Shown here piece by piece: positions 1 to 6,760 of a DNA stretch of 7,306 nucleotides. Source of the stretch: Actinomycetota bacterium (GTDB lineage: Bacteria > Actinomycetota > Acidimicrobiia > IMCC26256 > PALSA-610). The DNA is taken from positions 1 through 7,306 of the forward strand of contig JAUZEI010000235.1 in assembly GCA_030839105.1 (NCBI GenBank), given 5' to 3'. How positions within the stretch are numbered: the first letter of the stretch is position 1; every line of letters starts with the position of its first letter. The notes under the pieces were generated by a model, which saw nothing but the letters and a program-made list of their open reading frames with translations, did no database searches and was not told the DNA's origin. The position numbers were made by a program, and so were the translations under genes.

Positions 1-1
1 G

Positions 2-2647
2 CGGTGGGCGAGCATCGGCATCATCTCCGAGGCCAACGCCCACCCGCTCAATCAAGAGGAGCTCGACCGCGACGGCCGGGTCGACACGTCGCGCGCGTAC
101 ACGGTCGCCGCGTTGAACGGCGACGTCGACAACTACGCCGACCTGAAGGCCCTCGACGGTCTGGACTTCCCCGCCGAGATCACCACCGACGCCAAGGTGA
201 TCCCCGCACTCGTCGCGCGCCGGATCGGAACGGGCGCCGACGTGGTGGAGGCGTTCCGTTCGACGGTCGCGTCCTTCGAAGGTTCGGTTGCGATCGCCCT
301 CCAGTCGACGGCCGATCCCGACTGCCTGCTGCTGGCCCAGCGGGGGAGCGGGCAGGCGTTGTACGTCGGTCTCGCTCCGGATGCATTCGTGGTGGCGAGC
401 GAGCCGTACGGCCTCGTCGCCGAGTGCGGCACGTACCTCCGGCTCGACGGCGAGTCGATGGTCGACTCCGGCAATCCCGCGAGCCAGGGCCAGGTCGTGG
501 TGCTCGACCGCAGACGGGCCGGCACGTTGGCGGGCGTGCGGCGGATCTCCTACGACGGGCGTGATATCCCGGTCGGCGACGCCGATCTGCACGTACCGCA
601 GATCACGACGCGCGACGTCGACCGCGGCGCATCACCGCACTACCTGTTGAAGGAGATCACCGAGGCGCCCGCGTCGTTCCGCAAGACGCTGCGTGCCAAG
701 ATCGTCGATCGCGACGGCCTCCTCGACGTGCGCCTTCCGCTCGAGACGCTTCCGGCGTCGGTACGTGACGCGCTGAGGTCCGGCGAGATCCAGCGCGTGC
801 TCGTGATCGGGCAGGGCACGGCCGCGATCGCCGGCCAGAGCCTGGTGCAAGCCCTCCACGGCGCGATCGCCGGCAGCCCGGTGCGGATGGAAGCGACGCT
901 CGCCACCGAGCTCTCCGGCTTTGGGCTCACGCCCGACATGAGCGACACACTCGTCGTCGCGACGTCGCAGTCGGGCACCACCACCGACACGAACCGGACC
1001 GTCGACCTCGCCCGCGCGCGCGGCGCGAAGGTGATCGCGATCGTCAACCGGCGCCAGAGCGATCTCGTCGACAAGTCCGACGGCGTGCTCTTCACGTCCG
1101 ATGGTCGCGACCTCGAGATGAGTGTCGCCTCGACCAAGGCGTTCTACTCGCAGGTCGCGGCGTGCTTCCTCCTTGCATTCGCGATCGCGGCCGAGCTCAG
1201 TGACGACGACGCGGAAAGACGTCGCTACCGCCACGAACGCCTCGTCGCCTTGCGCCTGTTACCCGACGCGATGGCCGAGCTCGTGGGCCGGCGCGCGTCG
1301 ATCGCGGAGACGGCGCAACGCAACGCGTTGAGCCGGCGCTCGTGGGCGGTGGTCGGGAACGGCTCCAACTCGGTCGCCGCGCACGAGGTGCGCATCAAGC
1401 TCTCGGAGCTCTGTTACAAGTCGATCGCATGTGACGTCACCGAAGACAAGAAGCACATCGACCTGTCGGCGGAGCCGTTGATCCTCGTTTGCGCGGCGGG
1501 CCTTCACGGTTCCAACGCCGACGATGTCGCGAAGGAGATCGCGATCTACCGCGCGCACAAGGCCGCGCCGATCGCGATCGTCGACGACGGCGAGAACCGG
1601 TTCTCGGCCGCGGTCGACACCATCCCGGTGCCGGTCGCGCACCCAGATCTCGCGTTCGTGCTCTGCACGATGGCGGGCCACCTGTTCGGGTACGAGGCCG
1701 CGCTTGCCATCGACGCGTCGGCCCGTCCTCTGCGCGAAGCGCGGGGTTGCATCGAGACGGCGTTCGCCGCGGTGCGCAACGGCGAGGATCCGCTCGGTGC
1801 GCTCGCCACCGCGATCTCTCCGCACGCGGCGAGGTTCTTCGACGAGCTGCGCCAACGCAACTACGACGGTTGCCTGGAAGCCGCCACCGCGGTACGGCTC
1901 GCGTCGGTGCTTCGGTACGCGACCGGGCTGCAGCAACTCGACACGTACCAGATCGAGTTCGGGAAAGTCGGGACACCGAGCACCGTCGTGGAGGACCTCA
2001 ACGGTGCGCTCACCAAGGCGATCGAGGAGCTCACCCGCCCGATCGACGCGATCAAGCACCAGGCCAAGACGGTGACGGTAGGGATCTCGCGCTCCGACGA
2101 GACGTTGCTGCTCGTGCCGATCGTCAAGCAGGTGCTCGAAGCCGGAGCGCCGCGCGACAGCCTCACGTACCGCGCCCTGCGCACACTCGTCGCCCTCGAT
2201 CCGTCGGTGGAGCGGGTCCAGGGTTGGACGCGCTACAACATCGAGGGCGAGACGATCAACGTCGTCGACCGCGGGGGGATCGCGCGCGACATCCCGTCCC
2301 GCACCGACGCGAACCCCGCGCTGCGCGGTAGCAAGCACCGCGCGGCGGCGGAACGCGAGGTCACGGTCGTGCGCGGCCGCGCTGACGGCCGGACGATGAT
2401 CTTCGTGCCCGAGGTGAAGGGCAACCAGACCACCGGCCTCACGCTGTTGCACGTGCAGTTCCACGAGCGGTTGGCGGGCGACGCGGCGCGCCGGGTGCTC
2501 GAGGGTTACCGCGATCGCTACCAGGCGATCGCCGACCAGGTGACGGAGACCGAACCGGTCATGCGCGACGACGTGCTGGGCACGATCGACTTCGTCGATC
2601 TTTTGACGGAGCCGGTCGTCACACTCGCCGATTCCTGGCGAGCCTGA
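2..2647 (+). CDS. GlmS-like protein: glutamine amidotransferase plus tandem SIS domains with long C-terminal extension (5'-truncated by window)
   Basis: 881 residues are visible, open from the left edge; the start and the N-terminal nucleophile Cys lie outside. Residue numbers below count from nt 2. Residues 1 to about 170 resemble the class II glutamine amidotransferase of GlmS: RWASIG at 1-6, NAHP at 12-15, the oxyanion-hole Asn-Gly at 39-40 and ITTDAKVI with the Gln-binding Asp at 63. HYLLKEI near 213 matches the GlmS interdomain HYMQKEI. The first SIS domain (about 264-410) has SQSG at 322-325 and ASTKAF around 376-381. The second (about 445-580) keeps the GlmS catalytic Glu (IKLSEL, 469) and His (KKH, 485). 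Canonical GlmS ends here (about 609 residues in E. coli); this protein continues about 300 residues into a region I do not recognise. GlmS converts fructose-6-phosphate and glutamine to glucosamine-6-phosphate in the cytosol; with several pocket changes this may be a paralogue with another sugar-phosphate substrate. Seven bases separate it from nnr. Family call is firm, exact reaction is not. Confidence 0.87.
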   Translation, partial: RWASIGIISEANAHPLNQEELDRDGRVDTSRAYTVAALNGDVDNYADLKALDGLDFPAEITTDAKVIPALVARRIGTGADVVEAFRSTVASFEGSVAIALQSTADPDCLLLAQRGSGQALYVGLAPDAFVVASEPYGLVAECGTYLRLDGESMVDSGNPASQGQVVVLDRRRAGTLAGVRRISYDGRDIPVGDADLHVPQITTRDVDRGASPHYLLKEITEAPASFRKTLRAKIVDRDGLLDVRLPLETLPASVRDALRSGEIQRVLVIGQGTAAIAGQSLVQALHGAIAGSPVRMEATLATELSGFGLTPDMSDTLVVATSQSGTTTDTNRTVDLARARGAKVIAIVNRRQSDLVDKSDGVLFTSDGRDLEMSVASTKAFYSQVAACFLLAFAIAAELSDDDAERRRYRHERLVALRLLPDAMAELVGRRASIAETAQRNALSRRSWAVVGNGSNSVAAHEVRIKLSELCYKSIACDVTEDKKHIDLSAEPLILVCAAGLHGSNADDVAKEIAIYRAHKAAPIAIVDDGENRFSAAVDTIPVPVAHPDLAFVLCTMAGHLFGYEAALAIDASARPLREARGCIETAFAAVRNGEDPLGALATAISPHAARFFDELRQRNYDGCLEAATAVRLASVLRYATGLQQLDTYQIEFGKVGTPSTVVEDLNGALTKAIEELTRPIDAIKHQAKTVTVGISRSDETLLLVPIVKQVLEAGAPRDSLTYRALRTLVALDPSVERVQGWTRYNIEGETINVVDRGGIARDIPSRTDANPALRGSKHRAAAEREVTVVRGRADGRTMIFVPEVKGNQTTGLTLLHVQFHERLAGDAARRVLEGYRDRYQAIADQVTETEPVMRDDVLGTIDFVDLLTEPVVTLADSWRA

Positions 2648-2654
2648 ACCCGGC

Positions 2655-4124
2655 GTGCAACCCGTTCTGACCCCGGCGGAGATGGCCGATGCCGATCGCC
2701 GGGCAATCGCGGGTGGAACCGCGGAGGCGGTCCTCGTCGAACGGGCCGGGGCGGCGGTCGCGCGCCACGCCCTGCGCATGCTCGGCGGCGCGTACGGACG
2801 GCGGGTTGTGGTCGTGTGCGGGAAGGGCAACAACGGCGCGGACGGGGTGGTCGCCGCGCGCCATCTGCGAGCGCGCGGTGTGGGCGTCGACGAATTCGCA
2901 TTGGCGGCCGGCATCGACCGGACCGACCTGCACCGCGCATTGCAACGGGCCGACCTCGCCGTCGACGCGATGTTCGGGACCGGATTCCGTGGCGCGCTCG
3001 ACGGCGAGGGCGCCGCGACCGCCCGTGCGTTTGCCGACGCCTCGATCCCGACGCTCGCCGTCGACATCCCGTCGGGCGTCGACGGTCTCACCGGTGAAGC
3101 CCGCGGCGAGGCCGTGCGCGCGCAGGAGACGTTGACCTTCGCCGCGTTGAAGCCCGGTGTCTTGTTCGAACCCGGGCGCAGCCGGGCCGGACAGGTGCAC
3201 GTCGTCGACATCGGCATCGACGTGGGTTCCCTGCCGCGCCACCCGCAGTTGGACGTGCTCGACCCCACCGATCTCGTGCTGCCGCGCCGAACTGCCGACG
3301 GGCACAAGTGGTCGACCGCGGTCTTCGTCATCGGTGGTTCGCCGGGGATGACCGGCGCGCCGCTCCTCGCCGGACACGCGGCGGCGCGCAGCGGTGCCGG
3401 CATGGTCGTCTGTGGCGTTCCCGGCATCGACGCCGCGAATCGTGCGAGCGGCAGTGAGCTCGTGATCCGCGCCCTGCCGGCGACGTCGTATGGCAACCTC
3501 GACTCCGACGCGGCGGCCGCAGTGCTCGACGGCGTCCACCGCTTTCGCGGGCTTGCGATCGGTCCGGGACTCGGGCGCGACAAGGCCACGCAGGAGGCGG
3601 TACGCCGCATCGTGGCGGAGTGCCCGATCCCGATCGTCGTCGATGCCGACGGCCTGAATGCACTTGCGCACGATCCGGACGTGTTGCACGCGCGGCGCGC
3701 GTCGGGGTTCCCAGCCGCGATCCTCACTCCGCACGGAGGTGAATTCGAGCGGCTGGCGGGCGCGCCCGTCGGCCCCGACCGGGTGGCCTCCGCCCGCGAC
3801 CTCGCGGCGCGCCTCGAGTCGATCGTGCTGTTGAAGGGTCCGGGGACGGTCGTTGCCGACGCCGAGGGCCGCGCGGTCGTGAACCGCACCGACGGGCCCG
3901 CCCTGGCCGCGGCCGGCACCGGTGACGTCCTGACCGGAGTGATCAGCGGCTTGCTCGCGGGTGGTGCGACGCCGTTCGACGCGGCCGCGACCGGGGCTCA
4001 TGTCCACGGCCGGGCCGCGGCCGAGGCGGGAACCGGGGACGAGCTCATTGCAACCGACCTGATCGGAGCGTTGCACCCTACGCTTGACGTTCTCCGCTCC
4101 GGACGAGATTCCCGGGAGGGTTGA
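2655..4124 (+). CDS. nnr: Bifunctional NAD(P)HX epimerase / ADP-dependent (S)-NAD(P)HX dehydratase
   Basis: This 489-residue cytosolic enzyme repairs hydrated NADH and NADPH. The N-terminal YjeF_N domain (about 1-205) interconverts the R and S epimers; the C-terminal ribokinase-like domain (about 215-485) dehydrates the S form using ADP. Epimerase motifs seen: VLTPAEM at 4-10, GKGNNGADG at 56-64, DAMFGTGFRG and VDIPSGVDG from 136. Dehydratase motifs seen: HKWSTAVFVIGGS from 217, GPGLG at 303-307, VDADGLNAL around 329-337, TPHGGEF at 358-364, LLKGPGT and AGTGD at 420-424 with the probable catalytic Asp 424. The length is normal for the fused form. I chose GTG 2655 because VLTPAEM belongs to the conserved N-terminus and would be lost from the ATG at 2682; the ribosome binding site is weak (GGCGAG about 11 bases upstream, inside the previous gene). 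Its TGA abuts the ATG of the CBS gene, suggesting coupled translation. Proximity to glmS-type and alr genes matches actinobacterial gene order. Confidence 0.96.
   Translation: MQPVLTPAEMADADRRAIAGGTAEAVLVERAGAAVARHALRMLGGAYGRRVVVVCGKGNNGADGVVAARHLRARGVGVDEFALAAGIDRTDLHRALQRADLAVDAMFGTGFRGALDGEGAATARAFADASIPTLAVDIPSGVDGLTGEARGEAVRAQETLTFAALKPGVLFEPGRSRAGQVHVVDIGIDVGSLPRHPQLDVLDPTDLVLPRRTADGHKWSTAVFVIGGSPGMTGAPLLAGHAAARSGAGMVVCGVPGIDAANRASGSELVIRALPATSYGNLDSDAAAAVLDGVHRFRGLAIGPGLGRDKATQEAVRRIVAECPIPIVVDADGLNALAHDPDVLHARRASGFPAAILTPHGGEFERLAGAPVGPDRVASARDLAARLESIVLLKGPGTVVADAEGRAVVNRTDGPALAAAGTGDVLTGVISGLLAGGATPFDAAATGAHVHGRAAAEAGTGDELIATDLIGALHPTLDVLRSGRDSREG
4114..4120 (+). promoter_or_regulatory. 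Strong ribosome binding site for the CBS gene
   Basis: GGGAGGG lies in the last codons of nnr, four bases before the ATG at 4125. It is the best Shine-Dalgarno match in the window and fixes the CBS start. The nnr stop TGA lies directly between it and the ATG, so the gene can initiate on its own as well as by coupling. Confidence 0.75.
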
Positions 4125-4595
4125 ATGCCGGGTACGACGAAAGTCCGTGACGTGATGACCACGCCGGTGGTCACGTTGCGCGCCGACGAGAAGGTCGAAC
4201 ACGCGGCCGACGTGCTCGCAGAGAAGAACGTCGGCGCGCTCCCGGTCGTGGACGAGAACGGCCGGCTCCTGGGCATCCTGCGCGACGACGATCTCATCGC
4301 GTCCGAGGCCCGCGTGCACGTGCCGACGTTCATCAACTTCCTCGGCCTCGGTATGGCGTTTCCCGGCGAGATGAAGCACCTCGAGCAGGAGCTGAAGAAG
4401 ATCGCCGGTGCGACCGTCGGCGACGTGATGCAGACCGATCCCCCGACGGTGCGGCCCGACGACACCCTGGAGGACGTCGCGACGCTGATGCACGACCGGG
4501 GCGTGAACAGCGTTCCCGTGGTCGACGCCGACAACAAGGTCGTGGGCATCGTCGCCCGGGCCGACGTCGTCCGATTCATCGCCCGGACCACGTGA
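4125..4595 (+). CDS. CBS-domain pair protein
   Basis: This 156-residue protein is almost entirely two CBS motifs (a Bateman module): CBS1 at about 7-60 (VRDVMTTPVVTL ... GALPVVDENGRLLGILRDDDL) and CBS2 at about 97-153 (VGDVMQTDPPTVRP ... NSVPVVDADNKVVGIVARADVV). Such modules usually sense adenine nucleotides or S-adenosylmethionine, or gate a partner protein. The segment between them (about 62-95) is rich in aromatic residues and glycine (FINFLGLGMAFPG) and then a charged helix (KHLEQELKKI), a layout I recall from stand-alone CBS-pair proteins. The Thr/Ser that usually contacts the ribose in GxxT/SxxD is Arg53 in CBS1 and Ala144 in CBS2, while the Asp (56 and 147) is kept. There is no fused catalytic domain, signal peptide or membrane helix. 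The start is fixed by a strong ribosome binding site, and the stop of nnr abuts it. The ligand and partner cannot be told from the sequence. Confidence 0.93.
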   Translation: MPGTTKVRDVMTTPVVTLRADEKVEHAADVLAEKNVGALPVVDENGRLLGILRDDDLIASEARVHVPTFINFLGLGMAFPGEMKHLEQELKKIAGATVGDVMQTDPPTVRPDDTLEDVATLMHDRGVNSVPVVDADNKVVGIVARADVVRFIARTT

Positions 4596-4605
4596 CGGGT
4601 CGGCG

Positions 4606-4637
4606 GCGGACGACCTGATATGCGGACGACCTGATAT
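4606..4637. repeat. Perfect 16-bp tandem duplication spanning the alr start
   Basis: Two identical head-to-tail copies of GCGGACGACCTGATAT occupy 4606-4621 and 4622-4637; both are followed by G, so each copy presents an ATG (4620 and 4636). The second ATG is the alr start. Because 16 is not a multiple of three, the first ATG is out of frame with alr and reaches a TGA after four codons. It covers most of the only gap of any length between genes in the window. The simplest origin is replication slippage. Confidence 0.97.
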
Positions 4638-5757
4638 GGATGCCCTCCGGCCGGTGTGGGCCGAGGTCGACCTCGACGCGGTGCGCGCCAACGTCCGCAC
4701 GCTGCGGGCGCTCGTCGCGCCGGCGACGGTGTGCGCGGTCGTGAAGGCCGACGGTTACGGACACGGCGCGGTCGCTGTGAGCAAGGCCGCGATCGACGCG
4801 GGGGCGGCATGCCTTGCGGTCGCGCTCGTCGAAGAAGGCGTGCAGCTTCGCCACGCGGGGATCGACGCGCCGATACTCGTGCTTTCGGAGCCGGTGCCCT
4901 CCGCCGCGGAGACGGTCGTCGCGCATCGCCTCACGCCCGTCGTATATACGGCGACCGGTATCGATGCGCTGGCCAAGGCGGCGCTGAGTCTCGGTGCGCG
5001 CGACCCCGTCGCCGTGCATCTGAAGGTCGACACCGGTATGCATCGGGTCGGCTGCGATCCCGCCGATGCGGTCGCGCTGGCCGCGCATGTCGTCGACCGT
5101 CCCGAGCTGGTGCTCGCGGGTGTCTGTACGCACTTCGCGGTCGCCGACGAACCGGAGAACGCGTACACCGAGACCCAGCGGCTCCTGTTCGAGGAGGTAC
5201 TCGGCGCCCTCCGCGCGCAGGAGCTGCCGACTGGAACCGTGCACGCGTGCAACACCGCAGCCGCAATCGCAGCTCCGAACGCGCGCTACGACATGGTGCG
5301 CGCGGGCATCGGCATCTACGGACTTGCTCCGTCGCCGGCGCTCGCCGGGCGGGTCGAGCTGGTCCCCGCGCTCGCAGTCAAGGCGCGGGTCTCGTACACG
5401 CAGACGTTGCCGGCGGGCGCGCGCGTGTCTTACGGCCTGCGCTACGAGACGGCGGCGACCACCCGTGTCGCGACCGTGCCGATCGGGTATGCCGACGGGG
5501 TACCCCGGGAACTGGCCCAGCGGGGTGGAGAGGTGTTGGTCGCGGGTCGACGGCGACCGATCGCGGGAACCGTGACGATGGACCAACTGATGGTCGACGT
5601 GGCCGACCTGAGCGTCGGAGTCGGCGACGAAGTCGTGCTCTTGGGACGGCAAGGCGAAGAACGGATCGGCGCCGAGGAGTGGGCGGAGCAGATGGACACG
5701 ATTGTGTACACGGTTGTCTGCGGCGTCGGGCCGCGTGTTCCGAGGCGTTACGTATGA
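4636..5757 (+). CDS. alr: Alanine racemase (PLP-dependent)
   Basis: This 373-residue enzyme interconverts L- and D-alanine in the cytosol, supplying D-Ala for peptidoglycan. It has the fold-type III PLP barrel followed by a beta domain. Visible active-site residues: Lys37 in AVVKADGYGHG (binds PLP), Lys130 in VHLKVDTGMHR (the position carbamylated in the Geobacillus enzyme) with Arg137, Arg222 in MVRAGIGIYGLAP (contacts the PLP pyridine), Tyr266 in RVSYGLRYE (the opposite catalytic base) and Met315-Asp316 in GTVTMDQLMVDV. The C-terminus GPRVPRRYV is typical. Length and all catalytic residues are normal. ATG 4636 is chosen because DALRPVWAEVDLDAVRANVR is the conserved N-terminus; only a weak GGA lies about nine bases upstream, inside a 16-bp tandem duplication. 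The stop overlaps the hydrolase start as ATGA, so translation of the two is probably coupled. Confidence 0.97.
   Translation: MDALRPVWAEVDLDAVRANVRTLRALVAPATVCAVVKADGYGHGAVAVSKAAIDAGAACLAVALVEEGVQLRHAGIDAPILVLSEPVPSAAETVVAHRLTPVVYTATGIDALAKAALSLGARDPVAVHLKVDTGMHRVGCDPADAVALAAHVVDRPELVLAGVCTHFAVADEPENAYTETQRLLFEEVLGALRAQELPTGTVHACNTAAAIAAPNARYDMVRAGIGIYGLAPSPALAGRVELVPALAVKARVSYTQTLPAGARVSYGLRYETAATTRVATVPIGYADGVPRELAQRGGEVLVAGRRRPIAGTVTMDQLMVDVADLSVGVGDEVVLLGRQGEERIGAEEWAEQMDTIVYTVVCGVGPRVPRRYV
5742..5745 (+). promoter_or_regulatory. Ribosome binding site for the hydrolase gene, inside alr
   Basis: GAGG lies eight bases before the ATG at 5754, within the last codons of alr. It supports the start that overlaps the alr stop (ATGA) over later candidates such as the in-frame GTG at 5763. 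Confidence 0.5.
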
Positions 5758-6758
5758 GCGCCGTGAAGCGAGCAGGGATAGCAGTCGGTGCGCTGGGAGG
5801 ACTCGCCGGGATCGCGTACGGCGCACCTCGACTCTTGGCGCGTCGTATGCGACGCGCACCCGACGGTGACGCGCGCCGGGTGTTGGAAGCTCCGGTGTAC
5901 GTCGACCATCGGCTCGATACCCACGACCGCGGGACGATCTACGTCGTCGAGAACGGCAACGAGCTCGATCCGCCGATCGTGCTCTCGCACGGCGTCACGC
6001 TTTCGGTGCGCACGTGGTTTCATCAGCTCGAGACGTTGCCGAAGGAGGGCTTTCGGGCGATCGCGTTCGACCACCGCGGCCACGGGCAGTCGGTGCTCGG
6101 CGAAGAAGGTCACTCGCTCGACAACCTCGGTCGTGACCTCAAGACCGTGCTCGAACGACTCGACCTGCGCGACGCCGTGCTCGTCGGGCACTCGATGGGC
6201 GGCGTCGCGGTGCAGTCGTTCGTGACACAGTTCCCGGAGGTCGCCGCGGAACGGGTCGCGGGTATTGTGTTGCTCTCGACGCTCGCACATACGCCCTTCG
6301 GGTCGCAGTCGACTCGCACGAAGGCGCGGCTCGAGAAGCTGATGAAGCACGCGCCTGATTCACAGTGGCTGTGGGACTCGCCGAACCTGGGATTCCTCGC
6401 CGCCCGGCTCGGCTTCGGCAAGAACCCGCGCCCGTCGCACGTCGAGCTCGTGCGCAAGATGATGAAGGAATGCCCGCCCGAGACCCGGCTCGAGGCGCCC
6501 CGCGTACTCGTCGGCATGGATCTCACGCACGCGCTGCCGAACGTTCGCATCCCCACAATCGTCATCGGCGGCACCAACGACGTGTTGACCCCGCCGGCCG
6601 AGGCTCGTCGCATGGCGAAGCTGATTCCCGGGGCGCGCCTCGAGCTGATGAGTGGCGGCGGTCACATGCTCATGCTCGAACAGACCGACGAGCTCGACCG
6701 ACTGATCGTCGACTTCGCGCGCAAGGTGCAAGGCGCCCGCATCGACCCGAGCGGCTGA
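5754..6758 (+). CDS. Alpha/beta hydrolase with N-terminal hydrophobic segment
   Basis: This 334-residue protein is an alpha/beta-fold hydrolase. Visible: oxyanion-loop LSHGVTLS at 77-84, FDHRGHGQS at 105-113, the nucleophile elbow GHSMGG with Ser147, the acid Asp276 in GGTNDVLTPP and the His304 in GGGHMLMLE, so the Ser-Asp-His triad is complete. Residues 8-24 (AGIAVGALGGLAGIAYG) form a short hydrophobic stretch flanked by basic residues (KR before, RRMRR after), which may be a weak membrane anchor or uncleaved signal; there is no clear signal-peptidase site. A cap region rich in Lys and Arg (about 185-250) sits between the Ser and Asp. The start overlaps the alr stop by four bases. As I recall, an alpha/beta hydrolase with such an N-terminus commonly follows alr in actinobacteria, ahead of the tsaE/tsaB/rimI/tsaD genes, but its substrate is unknown. 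Esterase, lipase or peptidase activity are all possible. Confidence 0.93.
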   Translation: MSAVKRAGIAVGALGGLAGIAYGAPRLLARRMRRAPDGDARRVLEAPVYVDHRLDTHDRGTIYVVENGNELDPPIVLSHGVTLSVRTWFHQLETLPKEGFRAIAFDHRGHGQSVLGEEGHSLDNLGRDLKTVLERLDLRDAVLVGHSMGGVAVQSFVTQFPEVAAERVAGIVLLSTLAHTPFGSQSTRTKARLEKLMKHAPDSQWLWDSPNLGFLAARLGFGKNPRPSHVELVRKMMKECPPETRLEAPRVLVGMDLTHALPNVRIPTIVIGGTNDVLTPPAEARRMAKLIPGARLELMSGGGHMLMLEQTDELDRLIVDFARKVQGARIDPSG

Positions 6759-6760
6759 GT

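Noticed and set aside
113..115. TTG at 113 as the start of the GlmS-like gene
   Set aside because: The 37 codons before it read RWASIG...NAHP in the same frame, which is conserved amidotransferase sequence, so the true start lies left of the window.
4..564. 186-codon plus-strand open frame at the left edge
   Set aside because: Arg-rich out-of-frame reading of the amidotransferase domain, which is clearly encoded in the frame beginning at nt 2.
2648..2654. Possible terminator or missing acpS gene between the GlmS-like gene and nnr
   Set aside because: Only seven bases separate the genes, with no room for a hairpin or a gene. Absence of a gene seen here in other genomes is only from memory and is not evidence of an event.
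1259..3919. 886-codon open frame on the minus strand across the GlmS-like gene and nnr
   Set aside because: Its product is Arg/Ala/Pro-rich with no family motifs, and it lies opposite two genes with full conserved motifs. Long antisense frames are expected where third positions are nearly all G or C.
4596..4637. Promoter for alr in the gap after the CBS gene
   Set aside because: The TGATAT in each repeat copy matches a -10 box poorly and no -35 element is evident; the AT patch is explained by the duplicated start region.
2619..4700. 693-codon minus-strand open frame across nnr, the CBS gene and the alr start
   Set aside because: Low-information, His/Arg/Asp-rich translation with no recognisable domain; shadow of high-GC codon use on the plus strand.
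4656..5753. Upstream extension of the hydrolase frame through all of alr (a 700-residue reading)
   Set aside because: This part is an out-of-frame reading of alr, Gly/Arg-rich and motif-free. The hydrolase proper starts at the ATG at 5754, which has a GAGG ribosome binding site and begins the recognisable protein.
4576..5859. 427-codon minus-strand open frame opposite alr
   Set aside because: Arg-rich, motif-free translation directly opposite an intact alanine racemase; a compositional shadow.
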